Part shown: positions 8,001 to 14,859 of the stretch, in pieces | How positions within the stretch are numbered: position 1 is the first letter of the stretch | Layout: the number at the start of each line of letters is the position of its first letter | Assembly (NCBI RefSeq): GCF_010672525.1 | Contig: NZ_JAAHGH010000009.1 | Coordinates: 1 to 40,918 of the forward strand | Reading direction: 5' to 3' | Source: Okeania sp. SIO2B3 | GTDB lineage: Bacteria; Cyanobacteriota; Cyanobacteriia; Cyanobacteriales; Microcoleaceae | Length of the DNA: 40,918 nt | Program-made: the position numbers and the translations under genes | The notes under the pieces: generated by a model | What the model was told of the DNA's origin: nothing | The model's input: the letters and a program-made list of their open reading frames with translations, nothing else | Databases searched by the model: none

Positions 8001-9778
8001 GCATGAGAATTACCTAATATGGGAATTTCTAAATTAGAGGGTAACTCTAGACCGTAGCTCTGATATTGAGCCACTATGGGAATTCGTGGTACGGGAAATT
8101 CTGAATAAGTATGAATCAAGCAGCGGTCTGTATGCAAAACTCTTGCTATTTGATTTGCTGCAGTTTGGTATACTTGTTCTGGTTCTAGGCAAGAGCGAAT
8201 TTGATGGGTAATTTCTCTGAGGACTAATGCTCTTTGTATTTGTCTTTCTAGAGAGCATTTTGCTGTGGATAGTTCTATTTCTGCCTCTTTACGCTCTGTA
8301 ATGTCAATCGCAGCACTAATGTAGCCTGCAAAAGTGCCATTAGGAGTAAATCTTGGTTTGGCTGTATCTACTACCCATCGATACTTGCCATCAAACCGAC
8401 GGAAACGATATTCCATCTGAAAGGCAGCAAAAGTTTTATGGCTGTATGTATACATTAACCTACAGTGTTCTCTATAATCTGGATGAACCAATTTTAACCA
8501 TTCATTTGTTATAGCATCAGATAAATTGTATCCGGTAAATTCTAACCATGTTTGATTAAAAAATGTACTGTTACCGTTAGTGTCTGCCACACGGATCATT
8601 ACGGCGATACTATCTGCCATCGAACGAAAACGAACTTCACTTTCCTGTAGTGCCTGTTGTGCAACTACGCGCTTGGTAACATCTACTTGCACTCCTACAT
8701 AATGAGTTAAAGTTCCAAAATCATCATGTACTGGAGAAATTGTTACTTCATTCCAAAATTTGCTACCATCTTTGCGAGTATTTTGCAAGACTACCGAACA
8801 TTTTTCCCCAGCGGCGATCGCCCGTCTCATTTCTTGAATTTCTGGTTGATTTATATCAGTACCTTGTAAAAAACGACAATTTCTACCAATAACTTCAGAA
8901 ATTGAGTAACCTGTAGTTTTTTCAAAGCCTGAATTAGCATATATTACTGGATATTCGTCTACACTTAAATCGCTAATTACAATTCCTTGAGGAGCTGTAA
9001 ATATTGCTCTTTCTAATAGTTTTAAACGTTCTTGTTCGCGACGATTTTCTGTGACATCTTTAAGAGTTAAAAGATAAGCTTTATTATCTTCCCAAATAAT
9101 TTCTTTTATATGTGTTTCTATAAATAAAACTTTTCCCGATTTTTGTCGAATATATATTTCTGTTTCATTACCATGTACAAGAGGCAAACCTATTTCTTCA
9201 CCGATCAACTCTGGAGCTGATTTTTCCCATAACAATTCTGTAGCTGGATTAACAAAAACTATTTTGCCTTCTCTGTTGATAATCATCAGACCTTCTGATA
9301 TATTAGTAATAATTGCTGATAAATTATATTCGGTTTTTCGCTTGATTTCTATTTCCTTTTCTAGTTGTTTATTTTTTTCTTCTAATTTGATATATAGTTT
9401 TTTGATTGTCAGTTGAGCTTCTATTCTTGCTAATACTTCTTCACGCTGAACGGGCTTGGTAATATAATCTATTCCTCCGGCTTCAAATCCTTTTATTCTT
9501 TCGGTAGTATCAGATAAATCACTCAGAAAAATTACTGGTATATTCTGAGTATTAGGATTTGCTTTGAGTTGTTTACAGACTTGATAGCCATCCATTTCTG
9601 GCATTTTTACATCCATTAAAATTAAATCGGTCTTATTCTCCATTACATATTTTAATGCTAATTTGCCAGAATTAGCCTGTTCAATTTTATACCCTTTTAA
9701 GCCGATTATCTCAGATAGAAAAGATAAAATATGGGGATGATTATCTACTATGAGAATTGTAATTTGACCGTTATTCAT
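5003..9778 (-). CDS. Large hybrid histidine kinase: REC, LOV/PAS, GAF, HisKA, HATPase, REC
   Basis: 1591 residues, soluble. Domain order: REC1 (about 5-125, D56), a short coiled coil, PAS (about 150-245), a LOV-type PAS (about 255-370), PAS (about 380-498), GAF (about 515-685), PAS (about 712-835), PAS (about 842-960), GAF (about 968-1115), HisKA with H1146 in MTHELRTPLN, HATPase_c (N-box in NILGNAVKFT, G1 DTGPGIE, G2 GTGLGLPIS), REC2 (about 1385-1500, D1436) and an 85-residue tail. The LOV domain has GRNCRFLQG with the flavin-adduct cysteine C301 and flavin contacts N333, N343 and Q364, so it is probably a blue-light sensor. The first GAF resembles cyanobacteriochrome GAFs in its later part (GAIDVHQC) but has no clear bilin cysteine in the canonical place. 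It is the first gene of the cluster and abuts the diguanylate cyclase. The tail shows no clear Hpt histidine. Confidence 0.95.
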   Translation of the reverse strand: MNNGQITILIVDNHPHILSFLSEIIGLKGYKIEQANSGKLALKYVMENKTDLILMDVKMPEMDGYQVCKQLKANPNTQNIPVIFLSDLSDTTERIKGFEAGGIDYITKPVQREEVLARIEAQLTIKKLYIKLEEKNKQLEKEIEIKRKTEYNLSAIITNISEGLMIINREGKIVFVNPATELLWEKSAPELIGEEIGLPLVHGNETEIYIRQKSGKVLFIETHIKEIIWEDNKAYLLTLKDVTENRREQERLKLLERAIFTAPQGIVISDLSVDEYPVIYANSGFEKTTGYSISEVIGRNCRFLQGTDINQPEIQEMRRAIAAGEKCSVVLQNTRKDGSKFWNEVTISPVHDDFGTLTHYVGVQVDVTKRVVAQQALQESEVRFRSMADSIAVMIRVADTNGNSTFFNQTWLEFTGYNLSDAITNEWLKLVHPDYREHCRLMYTYSHKTFAAFQMEYRFRRFDGKYRWVVDTAKPRFTPNGTFAGYISAAIDITERKEAEIELSTAKCSLERQIQRALVLREITHQIRSCLEPEQVYQTAANQIARVLHTDRCLIHTYSEFPVPRIPIVAQYQSYGLELPSNLEIPILGNSHAELMLSQDLAIATDNVYVEPLLQEVSPLCKQLKLRSMMAIRTSYQGKTNGAIDVHQCNYVRHWKAEEIELLEAVAAQVGIAIAQVNLLAQEKQQRQELSEQNELLEQEIQIRRQVEDSLKKSEERWQLVLKGNNEGIYDWNITTNEAFMSPRLKAIWGYEDHEIQPHSHEWYSRIHPDDLEMVMELMQSHLKQETLNFVVEHRILCKDGNYKWVLARGQALWEQKGMPIRMVGSLQDINDRKQIEEALRESELRYRELVESQDSVLVCRWQPNGALTFVNQYYCQFFGKSSTELLGSNFLQLMSDGIAQEQVQENIQSIQKKLSPTTSEYQVISASGERRWVSWTNQPIMNLDRHLIEIQSFGIDITEKREREEALRLIVEGTASYIGDDFFDACVRSLAQVLQLDYACINEFKEAEQKLYVRAFWSGNEVIKDISYFIAGSPCEKVLEGKICYYPHSLKQLFPQDGWLIKLNVESYWGIPLYNSQGKILGLLTVMDAAPIDINSSDQLILKIFAARVGAELERLQGEIELKNAKETAEAANHAKSNFLASMTHELRTPLNAILGFSQLLVRDNSLNEEQIEQLKIINRSGDHLLNLINDILSMSKIEAGRVTLTESCFDLDELLQSLKDMMMLKASKKGLQLIFEVADNLPIIIKTDEGKLRQVLINILGNAVKFTSEGTVILSVFNHHQFGKLEFTITDTGPGIEASEIHSLFEPFVQTKTGQKSIEGTGLGLPISREFVNLMGGDISVSSQVGKGTTFTFDIVVEVIETAKTTVLSNQPKIIGLEPDQPTYRILVVEDVPENSQLLIQLLQPLGFQIKNAENGKQAISIWQTWQPHLILMDIIMPVMNGYEATKFIKQTSFGQATTIIALTANAFDEDRDAILAAGCDDFIAKPFSEDVLLEKLANYLGVRYLYQEITSNSTAIEPQIKLTKESLSIMPPEWLEQLHFAALSVNDQMVSELIQQIPETEIDLINYLINLVENFRLDIILELIESEE

Positions 9779-10231
9779 AATTAGATTTTTTCTATGTTTA
9801 TTATTTGAGTTGCAAATTACGACTTGATATTTTCAGCATTTTTTATTGAGTATATATTTTCTAACTATAAGATAATTATATACCAATTTTATCAAGGTGA
9901 TATATAGCATTCTTATCTGGATTGTCAACACTCAATAATAAAAGAGAACAGGTAAAAGTAAACAAGGAGTCAATAATACAAAATTTTTTTGATTAAAAAA
10001 AGACCATCTAGATTGATCAAGCATTTGAAAAGGCTATATTGAAGTTATTTATCCCTGTCACCTTTCAAATAAAGTATTTTGCCCTGATATGAAATAATAA
10101 AATTTTTACGATATATTAGGCTCTAAAAAATGGGGACTAGGAGAGAGCTTCCATAGCATGATTTTTCAGATAACTATGGTGAGGTAGTATTATACCATTT
10201 TGAAAATAGAATATTACAAATGACGTAGTTC

Positions 10232-10437
10232 AATAATTAATAATTAATAATTAATAATTAATAATTACCTCTCCTTGAAAACGGATAGGATTGACTAATC
10301 ATGAAAATTTTTTCTTCTCTTGGTCGATTGGATATGGCGAGGTTTTCTCCCCATCCCACCCTACGGGAAGCTCCGAATATCGACAGCTTGTTTCTCCTTG
10401 AAAGGAGAGGCTTTAAACCTTAATTATTCGGTAAGGA
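10232..10437 (+). repeat. Dispersed repeat family R1, long copy B
   Basis: It starts with a heptamer run (AATTAAT)n, then TACCTCTCCTTGAAAACGG, a central part with TTCTTCTCTTGGTCGATTGG and CCATCCCACCCTACGGGAAG, and the 3' module GGAGAGGCTTTAAACC plus AATTATTCGGTAAGG. The same order, inverted, occurs at 14107-14355, so the two long copies share an internal segment missing from the short ones. Confidence 0.65.
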
Positions 10438-10984
10438 AGAAGGAAAGATTTACGTTGGATGAAGTAATAAAAAAAAGCAATAAAGATATATCATTTTATT
10501 GCTCAATTAAATCGATAAATTTTAACAAAAATATATAAATCATCATCAATAATATTTATTATATCATGTTATAATAATTGCTGATAAATAAAATTATACT
10601 GATTCACAGTACGAAAAAAACCTAAAAAATGACGGGAGGAAGTACGCAGCGCCCGTTTTAATAGCTGGTGGAATAACGACACGCGGGTAATAAAGCGTAG
10701 TAAAAATCTGCTATACTAGCGGAATAAGGAACAAGGTTTGTCGCTATGACATGACCGCGCTTTGCGGTGAGATTCCGGTGGACAGGAGACGGGGACGACG
10801 CTTCCTGCGACGGCTGTTAGCTCCGCATTCGGCACCGAAAAGCAAGCAGGCAGCTAGAGCAGCGAGAAGATTGCTCCAACTTGAGTAAAACCACTCGTGA
10901 AAACTATTCAAAAAAAAAGTAAACTCACAGCTAGATTTCGTTCTATGCCGAGGGGTATAGGAGTCTATTGATAGGCTTGAAGCA

Positions 10985-11105
10985 AATGTGGATTTATGAG
11001 GAGCTGCGTGCGGAAGTAAATTCCGCACTTAAAACGCCCCGTCCCATTGGCGGTGGACTAACCACAGAATCCAGGGTGTTTCAACCCCTGGAGATGTCAA
11101 TCATT
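10985..11105 (+). mobile_element. Relic of an IS200/IS605-type tnpB element: right end
   Basis: The segment has an 8-bp perfect hairpin GTGCGGAA-gtaaa-TTCCGCAC (11008-11028), then CGCCCCGTCCCATTGGCGG and GGTGGACTAACCACAGAATCC, and an end hairpin CCAGGG...CCCTGG (11071-11091) followed by AGATGTCAA. This order resembles the right end of cyanobacterial tnpB-only elements, the part that gives the guide (omega/reRNA) scaffold. No tnpB reading frame remains upstream, so this is a fossil end. The call rests on motif resemblance only. Confidence 0.45.
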
Positions 11106-11136
11106 TTGTTACATAGTGAGATTTATTCGTGCCTAC

Positions 11137-11294
11137 TTATATCATGTCCGTTGGTATAGTCCCGTGTAAAAGTTGGGGAAATATCTACCGCCATATAAGT
11201 AAAATTTTTCCTTTTCTTAAAGCTTCTTCCTTCTTCCAACTTCGGTCTTCCTTACCTTCTCTATACAAGACCGATGCTACCGGACATCATATTA
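11137..11294. repeat. R3-type element with ATATCATGTCCG ends
   Basis: The left end TTATATCATGTCCGTTGGTAT (11136 on) and the right end CCGGACATCATATTA (about 11280-11294) form imperfect terminal inverted repeats. The same end sequence occurs at 37247, 37601 and 37768 and, in degraded form, near 290 and 34388. It carries no coding capacity. Confidence 0.45.
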
Positions 11295-11560
11295 CTTACA
11301 ACTATAGCGTTACCCATTAAGGTGTTTGACATGAATAGAAGCTCAATCCCCAATGTATTCCCCTGTTGCCTATTGCCTCACAGGAGTGCGCCTTCCCTCT
11401 CTTGGTCGGCATTCCCATGGCGAGCAGACCAGTTCTTGACAGAGCCGCTCCGCTAACGCCGGGTTCCGACCGCTTGCGACTGTCGTCGTCGCGGAGTCGC
11501 ACCGCTGTTGCTTACAGTGCTTTTCAAATTGATGAACCACATCTTCACAAGCAAAACTTT

Positions 11561-11588
11561 GTAGGGACGTTCCATGGAACGTCCCTAC
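11561..11588. repeat. 28-bp perfect palindrome GTAGGGACGTTCCA/TGGAACGTCCCTAC
   Basis: The 28 bases are fully self-complementary with no loop. A palindrome of the same length and the same GTAGGG...CCCTAC ends interrupts tnpB at 25614-25641. Degenerate relatives are at 17211-17239 and about 29298-29325. This is a small dispersed palindrome family. Confidence 0.75.
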
Positions 11589-11654
11589 TGTGGTCTACCT
11601 AAATGAAAACCGCTGTATTGCCTTGCGCGTAGCGCTATAGCAGATCAAATGTCA

Positions 11655-11683
11655 CAAAAAAAGGCGATAATGAAATTATCGCC
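11655..11683 (-). terminator. Rho-independent terminator of the small membrane protein gene
   Basis: Read on the minus strand, GGCGATAA-tttca-TTATCGCC is a perfect 8-bp stem with a 5-nt loop, followed at once by TTTTTTT. It lies 35 bp past the stop of the 45-codon gene at 11718-11855 and supports that gene being real and transcribed alone. Confidence 0.85.
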
Positions 11684-11717
11684 ATGATTAAAAATGACAT
11701 TAGAAAAAAAAATGTCT

Positions 11718-11855
11718 TCAACGAGTGGTTTTATCCCTTTGTTGACGTCTACGATCGCGCCACTCAGCCGCCGTTAAATATACCACACCTAAAGTAACAA
11801 TTAACATTAGTCCTGATGCTACTATTGCCATAATATTTACAACTGTTAATTCCAC
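11718..11855 (-). CDS. Small single-helix membrane protein, 45 residues, family not named
   Basis: A GTG start is preceded by a near-ideal AGGAGGAG Shine-Dalgarno two bases upstream of it, and a strong intrinsic terminator follows the stop. The protein has a short polar N-terminus, one hydrophobic helix (about residues 6-29, containing IMAIVASGLMLIVTLGVVYL) and a basic tail with WRDRRRQQR, which by the positive-inside rule faces the cytoplasm or stroma side. Length and layout fit the small one-helix subunits found in cyanobacterial photosynthetic and NDH-1 complexes, but I cannot place it in a named family. An internal ATG at codon 9 has no ribosome site. The frame also carries an in-frame HIP1-like GCGATCG. 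It stands alone, with no neighbour within 400 bp. Confidence 0.65.
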   Translation of the reverse strand: MELTVVNIMAIVASGLMLIVTLGVVYLTAAEWRDRRRQQRDKTTR

Positions 11856-12198
11856 AACTCCTCCTAAAATTTTAGATTTTTTCTTTTAGATTTTATCAAA
11901 AAAAATGCTTTAGAGTAACTAAACTATATTTACATCAAGACATTCTCCAAAATAATTATTTCGAGATACAGAGTGTAATAAATAATTGTTCTTTCTCTTC
12001 TTTCTTATTGATTCTTATGTAGCAATTTCCAAGAAGCGTGAGGTTCAAAATTGGTTGGTTTTAGGGAACAGGGAGCAGGGAGGAATAATTGATTTTATTT
12101 TTAATTTTTGGAGATGTCTATTAGTCATACCAAATTCGGTTATCAAAACCACGTTTTTAAAATTCCTCTCTAACCCTTCTGCCTTACCTTCAGAATAA

Positions 12199-12316
12199 AG
12201 GTTCTTTGTAAACCGGATTTAGTATCAGTTCGTAATTAATTATTCTGATGTACCGAATAATTAAGGTTTAAAGTCTCTCATTATTAATTATTCATTATTC
12301 ATTATTCATTATTCAG
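12199..12316 (-). repeat. R1 fragment and heptamer repeat next to the transglutaminase gene end
   Basis: CCGAATAATTAAGGTTTAAAG (12253 on) is the inverted 3' module of repeat family R1. It is followed by (TTCATTA)n, period 7, which runs into the last codons and stop of the minus-strand gene ending at 12302. Confidence 0.55.
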
Positions 12317-13972
12317 TAGCTCTTCTAAAATGGTAAACCTGACATGATTAATTGCCAAATTACCAATAGAAACTTTTTCCTTATTAACAGGTATTCCCTT
12401 ATTTTTCAGAGTTTCAAACTTAATTCCTTTACCAATTTCCACATGATACCAAGCCAAACCCATAAAAAACCTTAATGGATAAGGTCCTCCTTCTTGTAAA
12501 TCATCAGGGTTTGATTCCATAGGCACCCAACCAAAACCAGGTAGATAAAATTCTAACCAAACATGATTAAATTCTGGCTCTAAAGGCACACCTTTTCTAT
12601 CAGCAAAAGCCGGACATTTATAGCGACCTACTGTACGACAAGCAATACCATTTAATCGTGCCAAAGCTAACAATAACCCTACATATTCTCCACAAGATCC
12701 AACACCTCTTTCTAACACAATATCTGGAGTATCAATCTTAGCTGTTACTCCATAAGAAAGTTGATCGTAGACATAATTCCGAATATTCAGCAGTTGACGC
12801 AATATATTTTTTTCTTGTAAAACAGCATCTTTTGCTGCCTGGATAACTATCTCTTTATCCATAGCCAAATTATCATTATCTACCAGATATTTTTCGTAAA
12901 AACCTTCTGGCAATTCCGGAAGATTTTCTACATTAAAAGGTTGAATTTGGTACTTAATTGCCCTAACTTCTAATAACGCCTTCCAACCAAATATACGCCT
13001 TTCACTTTGACGTAATGGTTTAAACCTAAAAACAGCAACTTTTTCACCATTTTGAATCTCTTCAGTAAAAGGTATTCCTATAGGAGAAATTTCCCTAACT
13101 TTTTGGCGATGAGTTTCTGATGGTAAAGCAATACGCCATTCTAAATCTTCTAAAAATATTTCATCTAATGGTTCTAATTCTTCAACATAAGACATCTCTA
13201 TTAAAAAACTATTAGAAACAGCATATTTTTCCTGCTCATTGTAATAAAAATAAAGAGGATGTATAAAAGAGCGATCGCGCTTACTCAGCTCATACTGTCT
13301 TTCTGAGTTTGGGTCATCCCTAATATAAAGTTCATCACCAGCATAAGCGACATAAAGCTGTTTTTCCCCCGTATTTATATCCAGATAAAATGCTAATCCT
13401 GTAGGATTTTCAAAAGGAGTCAGTACACTAAATTTAACTTGACCAGTTGCCCTTTCTAAACAATAAACAGTTTGCTCCTCGCGGTCACAAAGCCACAACT
13501 CTTCATTCTGTACCGTAATATTTTCAAAACCTATTCCTGGAGCATAAAACCCAGTAATTTTTTGTCTAGTATTTTTATCTAATACAAAAATCCTACCTAG
13601 TTTTTGACAAGTGACATAAACAGTTGATTCCCAAACAGCAATTCCATCAGCAGCATAAGGTAAAGTGAAAAAATGTTGCCATTTCAGGCGTCCCTCCGAT
13701 GAATTACCAATTGCATTAGAACAGAAATAAACTTTATTTTCCCTTGTCAACCAAAGAGTATCTTTCCAAAGCGCGATACCTGTAACATCAATAAATTCAT
13801 TAGTTTGAAAGGGATTGATAACTATTGTATTATCTGTTTTTGGGTCAATTCTTAGCAGAAAACCACGATTTTTGTCAATGGCGTAGAGAATCTCTCTAGA
13901 AAAAGCAATACTATGTAGTGAGGCAACTCCAATTGGTCTAATAGTCCTTGGCCCAGAAGATTGTTTTTGCAT
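12302..13972 (-). CDS. Beta-propeller plus transglutaminase-like protein
   Basis: 556 residues. The first 230 residues look like a beta-propeller built of repeated strands of the form 'G-I-A-x-W-x-x-x-L-W-L' and 'V-Y-V-x', as in PQQ/NHL-like propellers. Residues about 370-495 form a transglutaminase-like cysteine hydrolase domain: C427 in GVGSCGEYVGLLLALAR and H470 in FNHVWLEF. At the usual third (Asp) position the motif is GWVPMESNPDD, so E486 or a nearby Asp must serve. No signal peptide or membrane helix is seen, so it is likely cytoplasmic. Activity could be peptide or amide hydrolysis or none; the substrate is unknown. It stands alone between repeat-rich spacers. The ATG at 13972 has no clear Shine-Dalgarno. 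Confidence 0.8.
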   Translation of the reverse strand: MQKQSSGPRTIRPIGVASLHSIAFSREILYAIDKNRGFLLRIDPKTDNTIVINPFQTNEFIDVTGIALWKDTLWLTRENKVYFCSNAIGNSSEGRLKWQHFFTLPYAADGIAVWESTVYVTCQKLGRIFVLDKNTRQKITGFYAPGIGFENITVQNEELWLCDREEQTVYCLERATGQVKFSVLTPFENPTGLAFYLDINTGEKQLYVAYAGDELYIRDDPNSERQYELSKRDRSFIHPLYFYYNEQEKYAVSNSFLIEMSYVEELEPLDEIFLEDLEWRIALPSETHRQKVREISPIGIPFTEEIQNGEKVAVFRFKPLRQSERRIFGWKALLEVRAIKYQIQPFNVENLPELPEGFYEKYLVDNDNLAMDKEIVIQAAKDAVLQEKNILRQLLNIRNYVYDQLSYGVTAKIDTPDIVLERGVGSCGEYVGLLLALARLNGIACRTVGRYKCPAFADRKGVPLEPEFNHVWLEFYLPGFGWVPMESNPDDLQEGGPYPLRFFMGLAWYHVEIGKGIKFETLKNKGIPVNKEKVSIGNLAINHVRFTILEELLNNE

Positions 13973-14859
13973 ATTTTTAGGTTAGGTGATTCAAAATTCA
14001 TGTTAATAGCCTTCGGCTGCAAGTCAGGAGTCATTCCTCAGGAGTCAGGAGTCAGTATATTTTTTTTGGGCGCGATAGATGAGAGTAGCTGACTCCTAGC
14101 TGGAAGCCTTACCAAATAATTATTAATTAAATAATTCAGCTTGATGATCCGACCCTTGGCTGCGCCACGAGCTGTCGCTCTACAAGGGGAAAAAACGGTC
14201 GATCTTCGGGGCTTCCCGTAGGGTGGGATGGCTCCGAAACCTGCACCATATCCATGAGACCAAGAGAAGAAATAATATTTCCTGATATTCAATTCCGTAA
14301 CGGTTAAAACCCGAGGTAATTATCCATTATCCATTATCCATTATCCATTAATGAACAGGTATAAATCCCCACCGTCACCCGCGGTGTCCACAATTGCTTG
14401 GGATTTTGTAGACACGAAGTGGCGTATCGAAGACTATCCCCACAAATAAAGATTGCTGTCTCCAGAATTGCTGTCTCCTGATTCCTTCTTCAAATTCAGA
14501 ATAAATATTTTCGCAGTAGGTTTTGAGTATTCATTTACTAAGCGACTTAAGTATTGAAACTATATAACTTCTGTGTCAAAGGAAACCCTTAACATAGAAC
14601 ATAAAATCTAAATGAGTATTAGCTTACTATATAATTATTGATAAAATTAAATCGTTTATACTAATGCTTCAGAAAAAACTTATATTTTGCCGAATAAATA
14701 CCCGATTAAATAAATGTAGAAAAATTTAATACTGTTACTTGATTAGACACATTTTATATCTAAATAAATAATTTGGTTTTTGGCTGTTATCAAGCCACTA
14801 TAGGAGCCATAATTCACTTTTTTTGGGAAATAAAATTAAACTAGAGTATAACTATTGCA
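13973..14859. other. Intergenic region with R1 copy D and the TpsB upstream region
   Basis: The minus-strand gene ending at 13972 and the plus-strand gene at 14860 diverge here, so promoters for both should lie in this 887-bp gap. A complete inverted R1 copy fills 14107-14355. The 14500-14859 part is AT-rich with no gene. Copies of ACTCCTGA/CAGGAGT heptamers flank the repeat. Confidence 0.5.
14107..14355 (-). repeat. Dispersed repeat family R1, long inverted copy D
   Basis: Inverted relative to copy B, with the same modules: CCAAATAATTATTAATT end, CTTCCCGTAGGGTGGGATGG core, GAGACCAAGAGAAG, TTCAATTCCGTAACGG and AAAACCCGAGGTAATTAT, ending in (CCATTAT)n, period 7. An internal CCGTAACGG and the GGTTTTAACC-type end are shared with copies F and G. 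Confidence 0.65.

Larger units (their letters stand above)
9779..11654. other. Long gene-poor region upstream of the kinase
   Basis: No convincing protein gene lies here. The first 450 bp are AT-rich and probably carry the promoter of the minus-strand kinase. Then come an R1 repeat copy (10232-10437), a more GC-rich segment ending in a tnpB-element right-end relic (about 10985-11105), an element with ATATCATGTCCG ends (11137-11294), a purine-poor segment with several short overlapping reading frames on both strands, and a 28-bp palindrome (11561-11588). The short frames around 10744-11602 overlap each other and lack ribosome sites. Confidence 0.55.

Noticed and set aside
7720-8230. Cyanobacteriochrome GAF with bound bilin
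   Set aside because: The later part resembles CBCR GAFs (GAIDVHQC), but the canonical Cys-His chromophore motif is not present; the nearest Cys is wrongly spaced.
10320-10538. 72-codon plus-strand frame
   Set aside because: It is made of the R1 repeat copy B and AT-rich flank.
10744-11602. Several overlapping 60-94 codon frames on both strands
   Set aside because: They overlap each other, lack start signals and lie in the GC-richer relic region. At most they include decayed transposon sequence.
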